Shown piece after piece: positions 56,501 to 64,000 of a stretch of DNA of 64,000 nucleotides. Position 1 is the stretch's first letter; each line of letters starts with the position of its first letter. Below the pieces are notes generated by a model. It saw only the letters and a list, made by a program, of their open reading frames with translations. It made no database searches and was not told the DNA's origin. Source of the stretch: Magnaporthiopsis rhizophila (taxonomy: Eukaryota > Ascomycota > Sordariomycetes > Magnaporthales > Magnaporthaceae); the NCBI GenBank assembly GCA_003049465.1, contig PYSS01000001.1, positions 124,001 through 188,000 on the forward strand, written 5' to 3'. Position numbers and translations under genes: made by a program.

Positions 56501-56609
56501 TTTTTCGCCTTGATACGCAGTCCCGTGGTGGACGTACATATATTAAGCCGACTAGGATGATTCTATGCATGCCTCCGCCCTCGGGATCCCTCTAGTGATA
56601 TAGGCCATC
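52947..56609. other. 3.7-kb gene-poor interval with long poly-T tract
   Basis: No gene recognised. The left part is the promoter of the fusion gene. A T tract of about 103 bp (53474-53576) and an undetermined base at 53583 mark a difficult assembly point. Open frames from 53.6 to 56.3 kb (up to 160 codons) show no protein features. An 8-bp inverted pair at 53929-53994 was tested as a tRNA and failed. Confidence 0.5.
53474..53576. repeat. Long poly-T tract with adjacent undetermined base
   Basis: 103 bp almost pure T, interrupted only by C at 53489 and G at 53513 and 53519, with 57 T in a row at the end. An N follows at 53583. The true length is uncertain, and a local assembly error or gap-fill is likely. 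Confidence 0.9.
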
Positions 56610-58001
56610 TCAGTTGGGCAACGAAGTTGCCTTCACCAGCCCTGCAGGCCCTCGCAATGCGTCGATGACGGCGGCGAAGTCTGGCCGGCTGGATGGACGA
56701 GGGACCGAGCACTGGCGCTGGATATCCTGCAGTTGCTGCCGCACCTCCGCATGGTCCTGGTAGGGCCCGCGGCCCATCAGCCCAAGGACGTCTTCGATCA
56801 GGTGCGAAAAAGCCAACACCTCAAGCTTTTCCAGGAGCGGGAATCGCTGGTCGCCGTATATCGTGGCCGCACCCATGTCGCCAAGAAGCGCATGGCCGTC
56901 GCCGCTGACGAGGATGTTGTGCGCGTACAGGTCTCCGTGTGAAATGGCATTGGCATGCAGGTGTCGCGCCGCCGACGCGATGCCGGACAGCACACCCACT
57001 GCAGCCTCGGGCGAGAGGGCAGCATCTGGATCGTAGTGGTCTCGCGTGCAGCTTTCCAAGGTTGGGGGCTTTCCAAGAGTGCGGTAGAAGGGAGGGATCA
57101 GCTGCATGACAAGTCCACCGCGAAATTCCTCCGCCGACGCGTCTGGGTGACCGTGGATTCTTCCCAGAGCATCGATGAGGTTGTCATGAGACCCGGCCGA
57201 CATGCAGACTTCGAGTTCATCAGCGGGAGTGCCGTCACTGGTGAGAGACCCCTTGAACAGCTTGATCGCCACCTCCTCTTCCGACCCAGACCCTCTGGAG
57301 CAGCGGCGCACGCCTTTGGAAATGATGCCAGAGGCACCTTCGCCTAGGACGTCGTGGATCTCGAGGTTGGACCAATGAATCTGGGGGAGACTCATTGAGT
57401 TCCTCCGGGCCCTGCCGGAGTTGAGCCTTGTCGAGGCGCACGGGTTGCCCGCAAAGGAGAGGAATGCCAGCTCCGGAAGCTCAAACAGCCAGTCGGGAAG
57501 CTTCGTGAGGCGGTTCGCCGAGAGCCGCAGCAGGCCAAGCTTGCGGCAGGAGGACATTTCATCCGGCAGCCCCGTCAGGCGGTTGCCCGCCAGCATGCAC
57601 TTTTGCAGCCGCGAGCAGCTCCCGATGCTGGCAGGCAGCGTTTCGATCTTGTTGTTGGTAAGGATCAGCCATCGAAGACGCGGAGGGAGCGAGTCCTCCG
57701 GGACGGCGGTCATGCCGTTGCCGCGGAACGCCACCATCTCGAGAAGAGGGCATCCCGCCAGCCCTTTGGGGAATGTAGCAAAGCGGCAGTCGGAGAAGAA
57801 GGCAATCTTCAGCCGAGGCAGCCGGGTGCCCAGCTCCTCGGGCAAGGTGGATAAACCCGTCTCTGAGAGGTCTAGATGTTCCAGTGTCTCGCCAAGTTCC
57901 AGTATTTCCTCTGGAAAGCTTTCTAGCGGGCCAGTCAGCTTCAGCTTGGCCAGGCCGCTGGCCTTGTAAGCCCCCGAGCGGAGGGTCTCCAAGTCGTGCA
58001 T
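56610..58001 (-). CDS. Leucine-rich-repeat protein kinase of bacterial type
   Basis: Intronless, 463 residues. The frame continues upstream, but the first ATG is at 58001 (MHDLETLRSGAYK), which also matches the start of proteobacterial homologues as I recall them. LRRs fill about 15-200, with repeats such as LEHLDLSETGLSTLPEELG and LRWLILTNNKIETLP. A divergent kinase domain follows at about 215-455: glycine loop LGEGASGIISKG (about 218), Lys in VAIKLFKG (about 245), catalytic loop HGDLYAHNIL (about 353, HGD for HRD) and GDMGAAT (about 373, DMG for DFG). The catalytic Lys and both Asp are present, so activity is possible. No signal or membrane segment, so it is probably cytosolic. The LRR-then-kinase order and the HGDLYAHNIL signature are bacterial; horizontal transfer is inferred, not shown. 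Substrates unknown. Confidence 0.85.
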   Translation of the reverse strand: MHDLETLRSGAYKASGLAKLKLTGPLESFPEEILELGETLEHLDLSETGLSTLPEELGTRLPRLKIAFFSDCRFATFPKGLAGCPLLEMVAFRGNGMTAVPEDSLPPRLRWLILTNNKIETLPASIGSCSRLQKCMLAGNRLTGLPDEMSSCRKLGLLRLSANRLTKLPDWLFELPELAFLSFAGNPCASTRLNSGRARRNSMSLPQIHWSNLEIHDVLGEGASGIISKGVRRCSRGSGSEEEVAIKLFKGSLTSDGTPADELEVCMSAGSHDNLIDALGRIHGHPDASAEEFRGGLVMQLIPPFYRTLGKPPTLESCTRDHYDPDAALSPEAAVGVLSGIASAARHLHANAISHGDLYAHNILVSGDGHALLGDMGAATIYGDQRFPLLEKLEVLAFSHLIEDVLGLMGRGPYQDHAEVRQQLQDIQRQCSVPRPSSRPDFAAVIDALRGPAGLVKATSLPN

Positions 58002-58767
58002 ATCTGAAGTCTGCTGGGTGGCTTTGCAGGCGGTGTCGTGAATCTGCTCGGTATATGTGATTATAGTTACGCTTTCCAGCCTCGGCCGGGGTGACAATGA
58101 TTATGAAGGGTGTTTTATCCAGATGGCAAACACGACCACGGTGTCGGGAACAGCAAGACTCCTTAGCCCCTACTTGGGCGGAGGCTAGCAGTTTCGTTAC
58201 CGCCATTCTGCATGATTCGGCCAGATAGGGCAGCCACCTGCGCCAGCGGGATAAGCCATGATCCCCACGTGGGAAAACCCGAGGCTGACAAGCGGCTAGC
58301 ACGATTGGTACCTGGCAGATCCCCTGATTTTTGCTTGGTGCCTGTGCCAACCAAGACGGGGCAGTTAGCTCTCATCTGCGTCGCGGTAGCAATCTGCAGG
58401 GCTAGGCTGCCTTTGATAGCGACCGACAGACCCAAGCGGGAGGGGAACATTCAATGAATTGTGAATGAATTATGAATTGGAGCAACAGAAATGGAATGGA
58501 TAGAACCCAGATCCAGTCCAAAAGTTTGGTGGGGTTTATCCAAAAGTTGGCTGGCGCCCCACAATTTCGTTGAGCACGCTTCGCGGCGCGCGTTGCGTCT
58601 TGTCCGTGCGGCGGGAGCCAGCAACCTTCGAGTCGCCGCCCGATGCGAATCAAGCTGTGATGCAAGTTTGCGCCCGCCACCAAACCCAACAGCCCGTCCC
58701 AGATCGCCGATCCGAACAGCGCTCTTGATCGGGCCTTGATGATATCGCTACATTGAGCCTCGCGACA
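58002..58767. other. Divergent upstream region of the LRR kinase and TAF8
   Basis: 766 bp containing both promoters. No other gene recognised. Confidence 0.6.
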
Positions 58768-59962
58768 ATGGCTTCCGGGCCGCTGAAGCGACTCTCCCCC
58801 TTTGGAGAAGACGAACTCCCCACGGCCAAGCGAACTCGAACGGATTCGTCTCTCACCATCGTCGCCGCTTCCGAGCCCAAGAAAACAAATGCGCAGCCCA
58901 CGATCGAACTCACGAGCATGGAGGAGCAGGCCCGGAGTGGGCTGCGACGCAGCATCGCGCTGATATTACAACATGTCGGCTTCGACTCCACCTCGGGACC
59001 TGCGTTGGAGCGCCTGACGGAGATGACAGAAGAATGTGAGAGACTGTGCTTCAAGATAACTCACCGAGTCGGCGCGGGAATGCCGCCTTTGATAACCGAT
59101 CTAACGCTCCATACCAGACATGCTTATGTTCAGCGGCGAGGTCATGCTTTTCGCCTCGGCCGCCCGACGAGCACAGCCCATCCCGACCGACTACGACATA
59201 GGCCTAAAACGCATGAACCTGGGCACCGCGCTCCTCCGACCGCATCTCAAGCCGCCGATACCAAAGCCGAGGATAACACCGACCTACGCGACCCCCGCGG
59301 GCCTCGTCGACACGCATCAGAAGTATCTGCCGCTGCTGGGGGAGGAGCTGAGCGGCCGGCCGGAGAAGGAGGCCAAGGATTACATTCCCAAGTCGTTTCC
59401 GGACTTCCCCAGCATCCACACCTACAAGGCGACGCCGCAGGACGCGGACGAGGTGACGGTGCAGGGCACGGGGCTCAAGTGGAGCGATGACGGCACCCCC
59501 GTCGTCGGGCCCGAGCACGACGCGGCCGCGGCCGCGGCGGAGGAGGCGGCCATGTCGGGCGCCGCGAGAGATCCCCGGCGCGTGCGAGAGGCGTCAGCGC
59601 GCGAGTCCAAGCAGGCCGAGGAGGCGCTGCGCCGGGTCGTGCGCGCCAGCAAGATCAACACGCTCAAGGAGGCGCGCCTCGCCGCCCAGCGCGGGAACTA
59701 CAGCCGCCGCAGATATGACTTTTGGGAGGAGGCGATGCGCGAGATGGTCGAGGAGGGCTCGGGGGCCGGGGCTAACGGAAAGGGCGGCCTTGTCGATCTC
59801 AGTTTTGGTGCCGGCGCCAGCAAGCCTCTTGGCACAAGCAGCAGTGCGAGGAGCGAGATCGCGGACCATAGCATGATCGTCAACGCACAGAGGTCCCACC
59901 ACCGCCAGGAGGTCTCGCGCTCCGGCAAGCGAGTACGTGGTGGGGTGTCGACGGGGAAATAA
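58768..59962 (+). CDS. taf8: TFIID subunit TAF8
   Basis: General transcription factor subunit that pairs with TAF10 through a histone fold. Exons 58768-59035 and 59118-59962 give 370 residues. A nuclear-type basic start (KRLSPFG, AKRTRTD) precedes the histone fold at about 50-125 (SGLRRSIALILQHVGFD, then ERLTEMTEEYMLMFSG split by the intron, then ARRAQPIPTDYDIGLKRM). The TAF8 C-terminal signature SFPDFPSIHTYKATP lies near residue 184. The rest is Ala/Glu/Arg-rich helix with a motif RRYDFWEEAM. Start chosen at the ATG in a good context (acaATGGCT); the frame extends a few codons upstream without ATG. Parallel to cpc-2 downstream. Confidence 0.85.
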
Positions 59963-60735
59963 TTCATCTCTTCTTTCGGTCTCCGGGCCCGTTCTTGGCG
60001 GATCTGGAAGATCCCCTCACCGACTTGGCACTTCCAGTCTTGTCTTCGTTCTATTTTCTTTGCTGCTGGGGCACGTTGCGGCGTCATGAACCGGAGACCA
60101 CGGCATTTTGCGCGGAGTCGGGCGTGCTTCTTTGCTATTTGGTGCTTTCACGGGTTTTCCCTGCCTTTGGCTTACTCTTTTTTTTTTTTTTTTTTTCCCC
60201 TTACAGTGTAATTTTATCTCAAATATCATGGCATGACAGCGTGCCTGCGATTTCGATACCCGAGAATATATATGGAAGAATGGAGGCGCATTCCGCATGT
60301 GCCGTTTGACCCGCTTCTCCATCACCATCGCCTCAGGAGTTTGTTGCCAAAAGGTGGACTTCTTACGAGGCTTCCTTTGGACACGCTGACCTGCACCATC
60401 ACTAGAGATGAACAGCGGCTAAGAATTTCGGCCTCTGCCAGCACCTGCCCGCTGGCGGAACCCAACGCAAGACATCAAGCCGGCGTCTGGGTGGGGCGCT
60501 GTTGCAAGGGAGGGAGCGCGCACAGATCATTGGCCCGCCTGCCCCCACCACCAAACTCGAACTTGCTGCAGACCCTAAGACCGAAGACGCACAACTTTTG
60601 TGTGGAATCTCGCTTGACTGGGAATTTCGCTGGGAATTTATTGACCTTTGGCGAGAGAGCCTCTTTCATCACCGTCTCCAACCCAATTGACCTCTCGGCC
60701 TCGTCTCCTATTCCTCACACTGCTATCTTGCAAAT
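59963..60735. other. Intergenic region TAF8 / cpc-2
   Basis: TAF8 3' flank with a T-run near 60179-60196, then the cpc-2 promoter and leader. No gene seen. Confidence 0.6.
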
Positions 60736-62266
60736 ATGGCGGAGCAGCTGATCCTTAAGGGCACCCTCGAGGGCCACGTACGTCCACCCTTTCTAGAAGC
60801 GAGCGAGTGATGCTCGAAAATGCCCCTCCTCTGCGTGCGCCCGCGCCCGTGGAGGCTGCACCGACGCTCCGTCTCTGGACCATGAGCTGACTTTTTTTTC
60901 TTCGTTCTGCCTCGTGTAGAATGGCTGGGTCACCAGCCTTGCCACCTCTATGGAGAAGTACGCTTTCCCCGACCACCCAATGACGGTTGGAAACCTTGGG
61001 GATAATCTGCTTACCAGCTTCGATCTAGCCCCAACATGCTCCTGTCCGGTAGCCGCGACAAGACGCTCATTATCTGGAACCTGACCCGCGACGAGACCTC
61101 TTACGGCTACCCCAAGAGGTCGCTCCACGGCCACTCGCACATTGTCTCCGACTGCGTACGTTCTCCCGACGCGATTTTTCCCGTATCCATCGGCGGGCCT
61201 TTGGCGGTGTTGAAATTTCGGCGGAGCGGGCTTTGGCAGGAACTAGGGAGCTTGGGCTGATGCTGAGACGGCCGCTTCTAGGTTATCTCCTCGGACGGCG
61301 CCTACGCTCTGTCGGCCTCGTGGGACAAGACCCTGCGTCTTTGGGAGCTCGCCACCGGCACCACCACCCGCCGCTTCGTCGGCCATACCAACGACGTCCT
61401 GTCCGTCTCCTTCTCCGCCGACAACAGGCAGATCGTCTCGGGCTCGCGCGACAAGTCGATCAAGCTGTGGAACACCCTGGGCGACTGCAAGTACACCATC
61501 ACCGAGAAGGGCCACTCTGAGTGGGTGTCCTGCGTGCGCTTCTCGCCCAACCCCCAGAACCCCGTCATCGTCTCGTCGGGCTGGGACAAGCTGGTTAAGG
61601 TATGTTATTGCATTTTGCTCGGCCCATGCTGGCCCTTCCTAGCCCCAGCCAGCCCCGGTTCCAGATGATGTTTTGCAACCTATAAGTATTTGCTACTTCA
61701 GAGCTCCTTGCGGGCAATGAGACCATTTCTATCACCAATGCACTGATGGACCTTCTCGACCAACTTTTTTTCCCCTCCCCATCGCACTCGAGCTTGACTC
61801 TTCGCTCTGTGTGGTTAGCGTGCTGACAAAGGGCATACAGGTTTGGGAGCTCTCTTCCTGCAAGCTGCAGACCGACCACATCGGCCACACCGGCTACATC
61901 AATACCGTCACCATCTCCCCCGACGGCTCCCTGTGCGCCTCGGGTGGCAAGGACGGCACCACCATGCTGTGGGACCTGAACGAGTCCAAGCACCTCTACT
62001 CCCTCAACGCCAACGACGAGATCCACGCCCTTGTCTTCTCTCCCAACCGCTACTGGCTTTGCGCCGCCACCGCCTCGAGCATCATCATTTTCGACCTCGA
62101 GAAGAAGAGCAAGGTCGACGAGCTCAAGCCCGAGTTCGCCGCCGTCGGCAAGAAGAGCCGCGAGCCCGAGTGCGTCTCGCTCGCCTGGAGCGCCGATGGC
62201 CAGACCCTGTTTGCTGGCTACACCGACAACATCATCCGTGCCTGGGGTGTCATGTCGAGGGCGTAA
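60736..62266 (+). CDS. cpc-2: RACK1-type WD40 protein CPC-2 (Gbeta-like, 40S ribosome-bound)
   Basis: Scaffold on the 40S ribosome head; in fungi it supports general amino-acid (cross-pathway) control and signalling. Exons 60736-60777, 60920-60957, 61029-61155, 61282-61599 and 61841-62266 give 316 residues, the family length. It starts MAEQLILKGTLEGHNGWVTS and has seven WD40 blades, for example LSGSRDKTLIIWNL, ALSASWDKTLRLWEL, IVSGSRDKSIKLWN and ASGGKDGTTMLWDL, ending NIIRAWGVMSRA. Exon 3 is entered at the CTAG acceptor so that SMENPNMLLSG is restored. Intron 4 (61600-61840, 241 nt) is longer than the others and carries a C/D-box snoRNA. No domain is missing. Confidence 0.95.
61657..61752 (+). 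ncRNA. U24/snR24-like C/D-box snoRNA in cpc-2 intron 4
   Basis: Lies within intron 4 of the RACK1 gene. C box ATGATGT at 61665-61671 and D box CTGA at 61743-61746. A short terminal stem forms between GGTTCC (61657-61662) and GGACC (61748-61752), with one bulged U. Between them are TATTTGCTACTTCAGA (guide plus degenerate D'), a C'-like ATGAGA (61717-61722) and TATCACCAA before the D box; these match the U24/snR24 guide regions as I remember them. Yeast snR24 sits in the intron of ASC1, the RACK1 orthologue, and guides 2'-O-methylation of 25S rRNA. Same host and same guide strongly support the call. Ends are approximate. Confidence 0.82.
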
Positions 62267-63166
62267 GAACGGGGCTTCGCCTAGGGGGTTTATGATGACG
62301 ATTGGGTGGGAATTCTTTTTTGTTCAACGCTGCTTAGGGAGTGCCGGGAGGGACTCAAGAGACGGATCCATGGTGGCGGGCGTCAAGGAATGCTTGTCTA
62401 GGTTCGGGTTTTTTCACACCTTCATGGACGATGGAAGACACAGCACAGGAGCACCAAAATCATTTTTTTTTTCTTCATGGGAGGTTTGCGCAGTCGCATC
62501 ACGACGCATTATGGTTTACTCCAAAACCTCGGCGTTTGGTGTGGATTTGCTCTGTGCTGTGGAATAGCCTTCCTTGTCCCTCTCATCTGCTGATACCAAA
62601 AAAACAACATTGTCATGACCAGGGCCGAATCCCTGCGGGGAGCGTGGCTCCGTTGGGAGAGAGGGAGATCGGTTCGTGTGACGGACGACCATCGTTACTC
62701 TCTGTGTGTGAGCAGTGAGGCTGCAACCATCCAAGCTCGGTGCTTATGGCACGAGCAACAGGACCGCTAATTTGACAAGGGGGGTTACAGTCTTCAGTCT
62801 GTAAACAGCCTTACTGCGCGAGTCCAAGATCAAACGCACTATGAGCCCTCTGACGCCTCGACTCTGAGCATCCGCTCCTGTGGGTCGTGGTGATTGTTTA
62901 AGCTCAAGACATTCCCATGTGGGCGCAAGCCTGGATAGCAGCTCGTGTTAGGTTTACATACCAGGCGACTGATCTCTGAAAATACGTGCGAAATGCTCAT
63001 ATTGTGTACTCAGGAAATCTGAGCGCTTGTGTCTTTGCGTCTAATCTACTGGAGAGGTGTCTATTTTGAGCCAAAAAAAAAGACACTCGGCTCGGTAATG
63101 CCGAAGAGGGAGCAAAAACAACAAGAAAGAGAAAAAATACGCAAGGAGAGAAAAAGACTCTGCTAG
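62267..63166. other. Convergent 3' flanks (cpc-2 / histidine phosphatase)
   Basis: 900 bp of 3' flanking sequence of two convergent genes. No gene, RNA or repeat recognised. Confidence 0.6.
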
Positions 63167-64000
63167 TTAGGCCTCTTCGGGTCCGGCAGGCAGAGCATCC
63201 GCCTCAGGAATGCCGTCTCCAAGCACGACGGGCATGGTCCAGCAGGTGCCTAGGCCGCCAGACATGGTAGACTCGGACTGGGCGAGCTGGTACGGCGTGT
63301 CGGCGTCGTCGGCGGGCCGCTCGGCAAAGTCGAAGACGCGGTAGTCGGCGTTGGAGAACCACCAGCCGCACACTCCGGCGCGCAGGAAGCCCGAGTGCGA
63401 CACCACGGCGATGACCTTTTCCGGGCGCGAGTGCAGGTCCCGGAGGACGGACTGGCCGCGGCTCAGGACGGCGCTCTTGCTGTACGCGTAGGGAGCGCCT
63501 GCTGGCGACGTCTTGTCCGGATAGACGGGGTCGACTTTGGAGAAGTCGACGAATGGGACTGCCGGGGTGGTTTTGTGGTGGTGTCAGTCCCGTGTGAGGC
63601 AGGTAGATAGATAGATGTCGTTCTTTGTTCATGGAAGACTCGGGGTTGCTGCTTACATTCGTTTGCCAGGTCGTCAAGCGGACTGCCCGTGTCGCAGGGC
63701 TTCGCGGAGACCTCTATTTTTGTCCGGTGAGATCGGATCAGATTCAGTATCGGATGCGGGACAGCAACTCGGATCCTCTCTACGCACGCACCTTGCCATC
63801 CGGCGTGGGCTACAATGGGCACCTTCTTACCGCCCGGGGGCGGGTCGATGAGAAATCCCAGGCCTATCTGGGCGGTCTGTATACACCGCCTCATGGGGCT
63901 GACAATGATGAGGTCGACGTCCAGCTTCCCCGGCAGCGTCTCTTGCAGGTGTTCGCACAGGGTCCTGGACTGCTCCCTTCCCAGTTCTGTGAGGTCCGGG
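63167..64000 (-). CDS. Histidine phosphatase (phosphoglycerate-mutase-like) family protein, 3' part
   Basis: 5' end lies beyond the right edge. Visible exons are >64000-63792, 63713-63657 and 63558-63167, which join in frame. Seen are DLTELGREQSRTLCEHLQ, the Arg-bearing motif IIVSPMRRCIQTA, the block FPFVDFSKVDPVYPDKTS, and the second-His motif VIAVVSHSGFLRAG. The first RHG motif, which would carry the phospho-accepting His, should be just outside the window. The C-terminus EADALPAGPEEA is acidic. Fungal members of this type are small cytosolic phosphatases of mostly unknown substrate. Not enough is visible to choose between sugar phosphatase and other subtypes. Confidence 0.82.

Noticed and set aside
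60778..60919. Possible second C/D snoRNA in cpc-2 intron 1 (GTGATGC and CTGA)
   Set aside because: The C box is imperfect, the CTGA overlaps the expected branch site CTGAC, and there is no terminal stem or known guide.

Overview
The window is a piece of a filamentous ascomycete nuclear genome (Pezizomycotina, most likely Sordariomycetes; this is inferred from gene content and not placed by phylogeny). The evidence is GC-rich coding DNA, many short spliceosomal introns (GTRAGT donors, CTRAC-like branch sites, YAG acceptors), a dispersed 5S rRNA gene, a Zn2Cys6 activator, a CFEM protein, cpc-2/RACK1 and the fungal L-rhamnose pathway. Many reading frames open on non-ATG codons, so starts and exon joins below were rebuilt from splice signals, reading phase and family alignment.

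Left part (0-14 kb): housekeeping genes. These are the spindle-checkpoint gene mad2 (five exons, +), the ubiquitin-specific protease UBP14/USP5 (-), an unrecognised Gln/Pro-rich protein (+), and a SART3/Prp24-type U4/U6 splicing factor (+).

14-25 kb: a sugar-catabolism block. L-rhamnose 1-dehydrogenase and L-rhamnonate dehydratase lie in tandem (-). A large Zn2Cys6 regulator is transcribed divergently from the dehydratase (+) and is a candidate RhaR. An EBP-type sterol-isomerase-fold membrane protein follows.

25-38 kb: accessory and sparse. It holds a 110-residue orphan, a glutaminyl cyclase, an O-methyltransferase, a tiny putatively double-acylated Gly/Asp-rich protein, a 5S rRNA gene, 4.4 kb with no recognisable gene, and a CFEM protein with a transmembrane tail.

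38.7-43.2 kb: compact mitochondrial neighbourhood. uL22m (-) and COX9 (+) are divergent. SOM1 (-) shares a 68-bp intergenic gap with an XRCC2-like recombination gene (+) that lacks a recognisable Walker A motif.

43-64 kb: a HAD-IIA phosphatase-like gene, a 1054-residue isochorismatase-like/AlkB/GST-like fusion (-), a long poly-T tract containing an undetermined base, an intronless LRR-kinase gene of bacterial type (-), TAF8 (+), cpc-2/RACK1 (+) with a U24-like C/D snoRNA in its fourth intron, and the 3' part of a histidine-phosphatase gene running off the right edge (-).

The items most worth follow-up are the three-domain isochorismatase/AlkB/GST fusion, the intronic U24 snoRNA, the bacterial-type LRR kinase, the rhamnose gene cluster with its linked regulator, the mini MGCGPS protein, and the intact-site EBP homologue.
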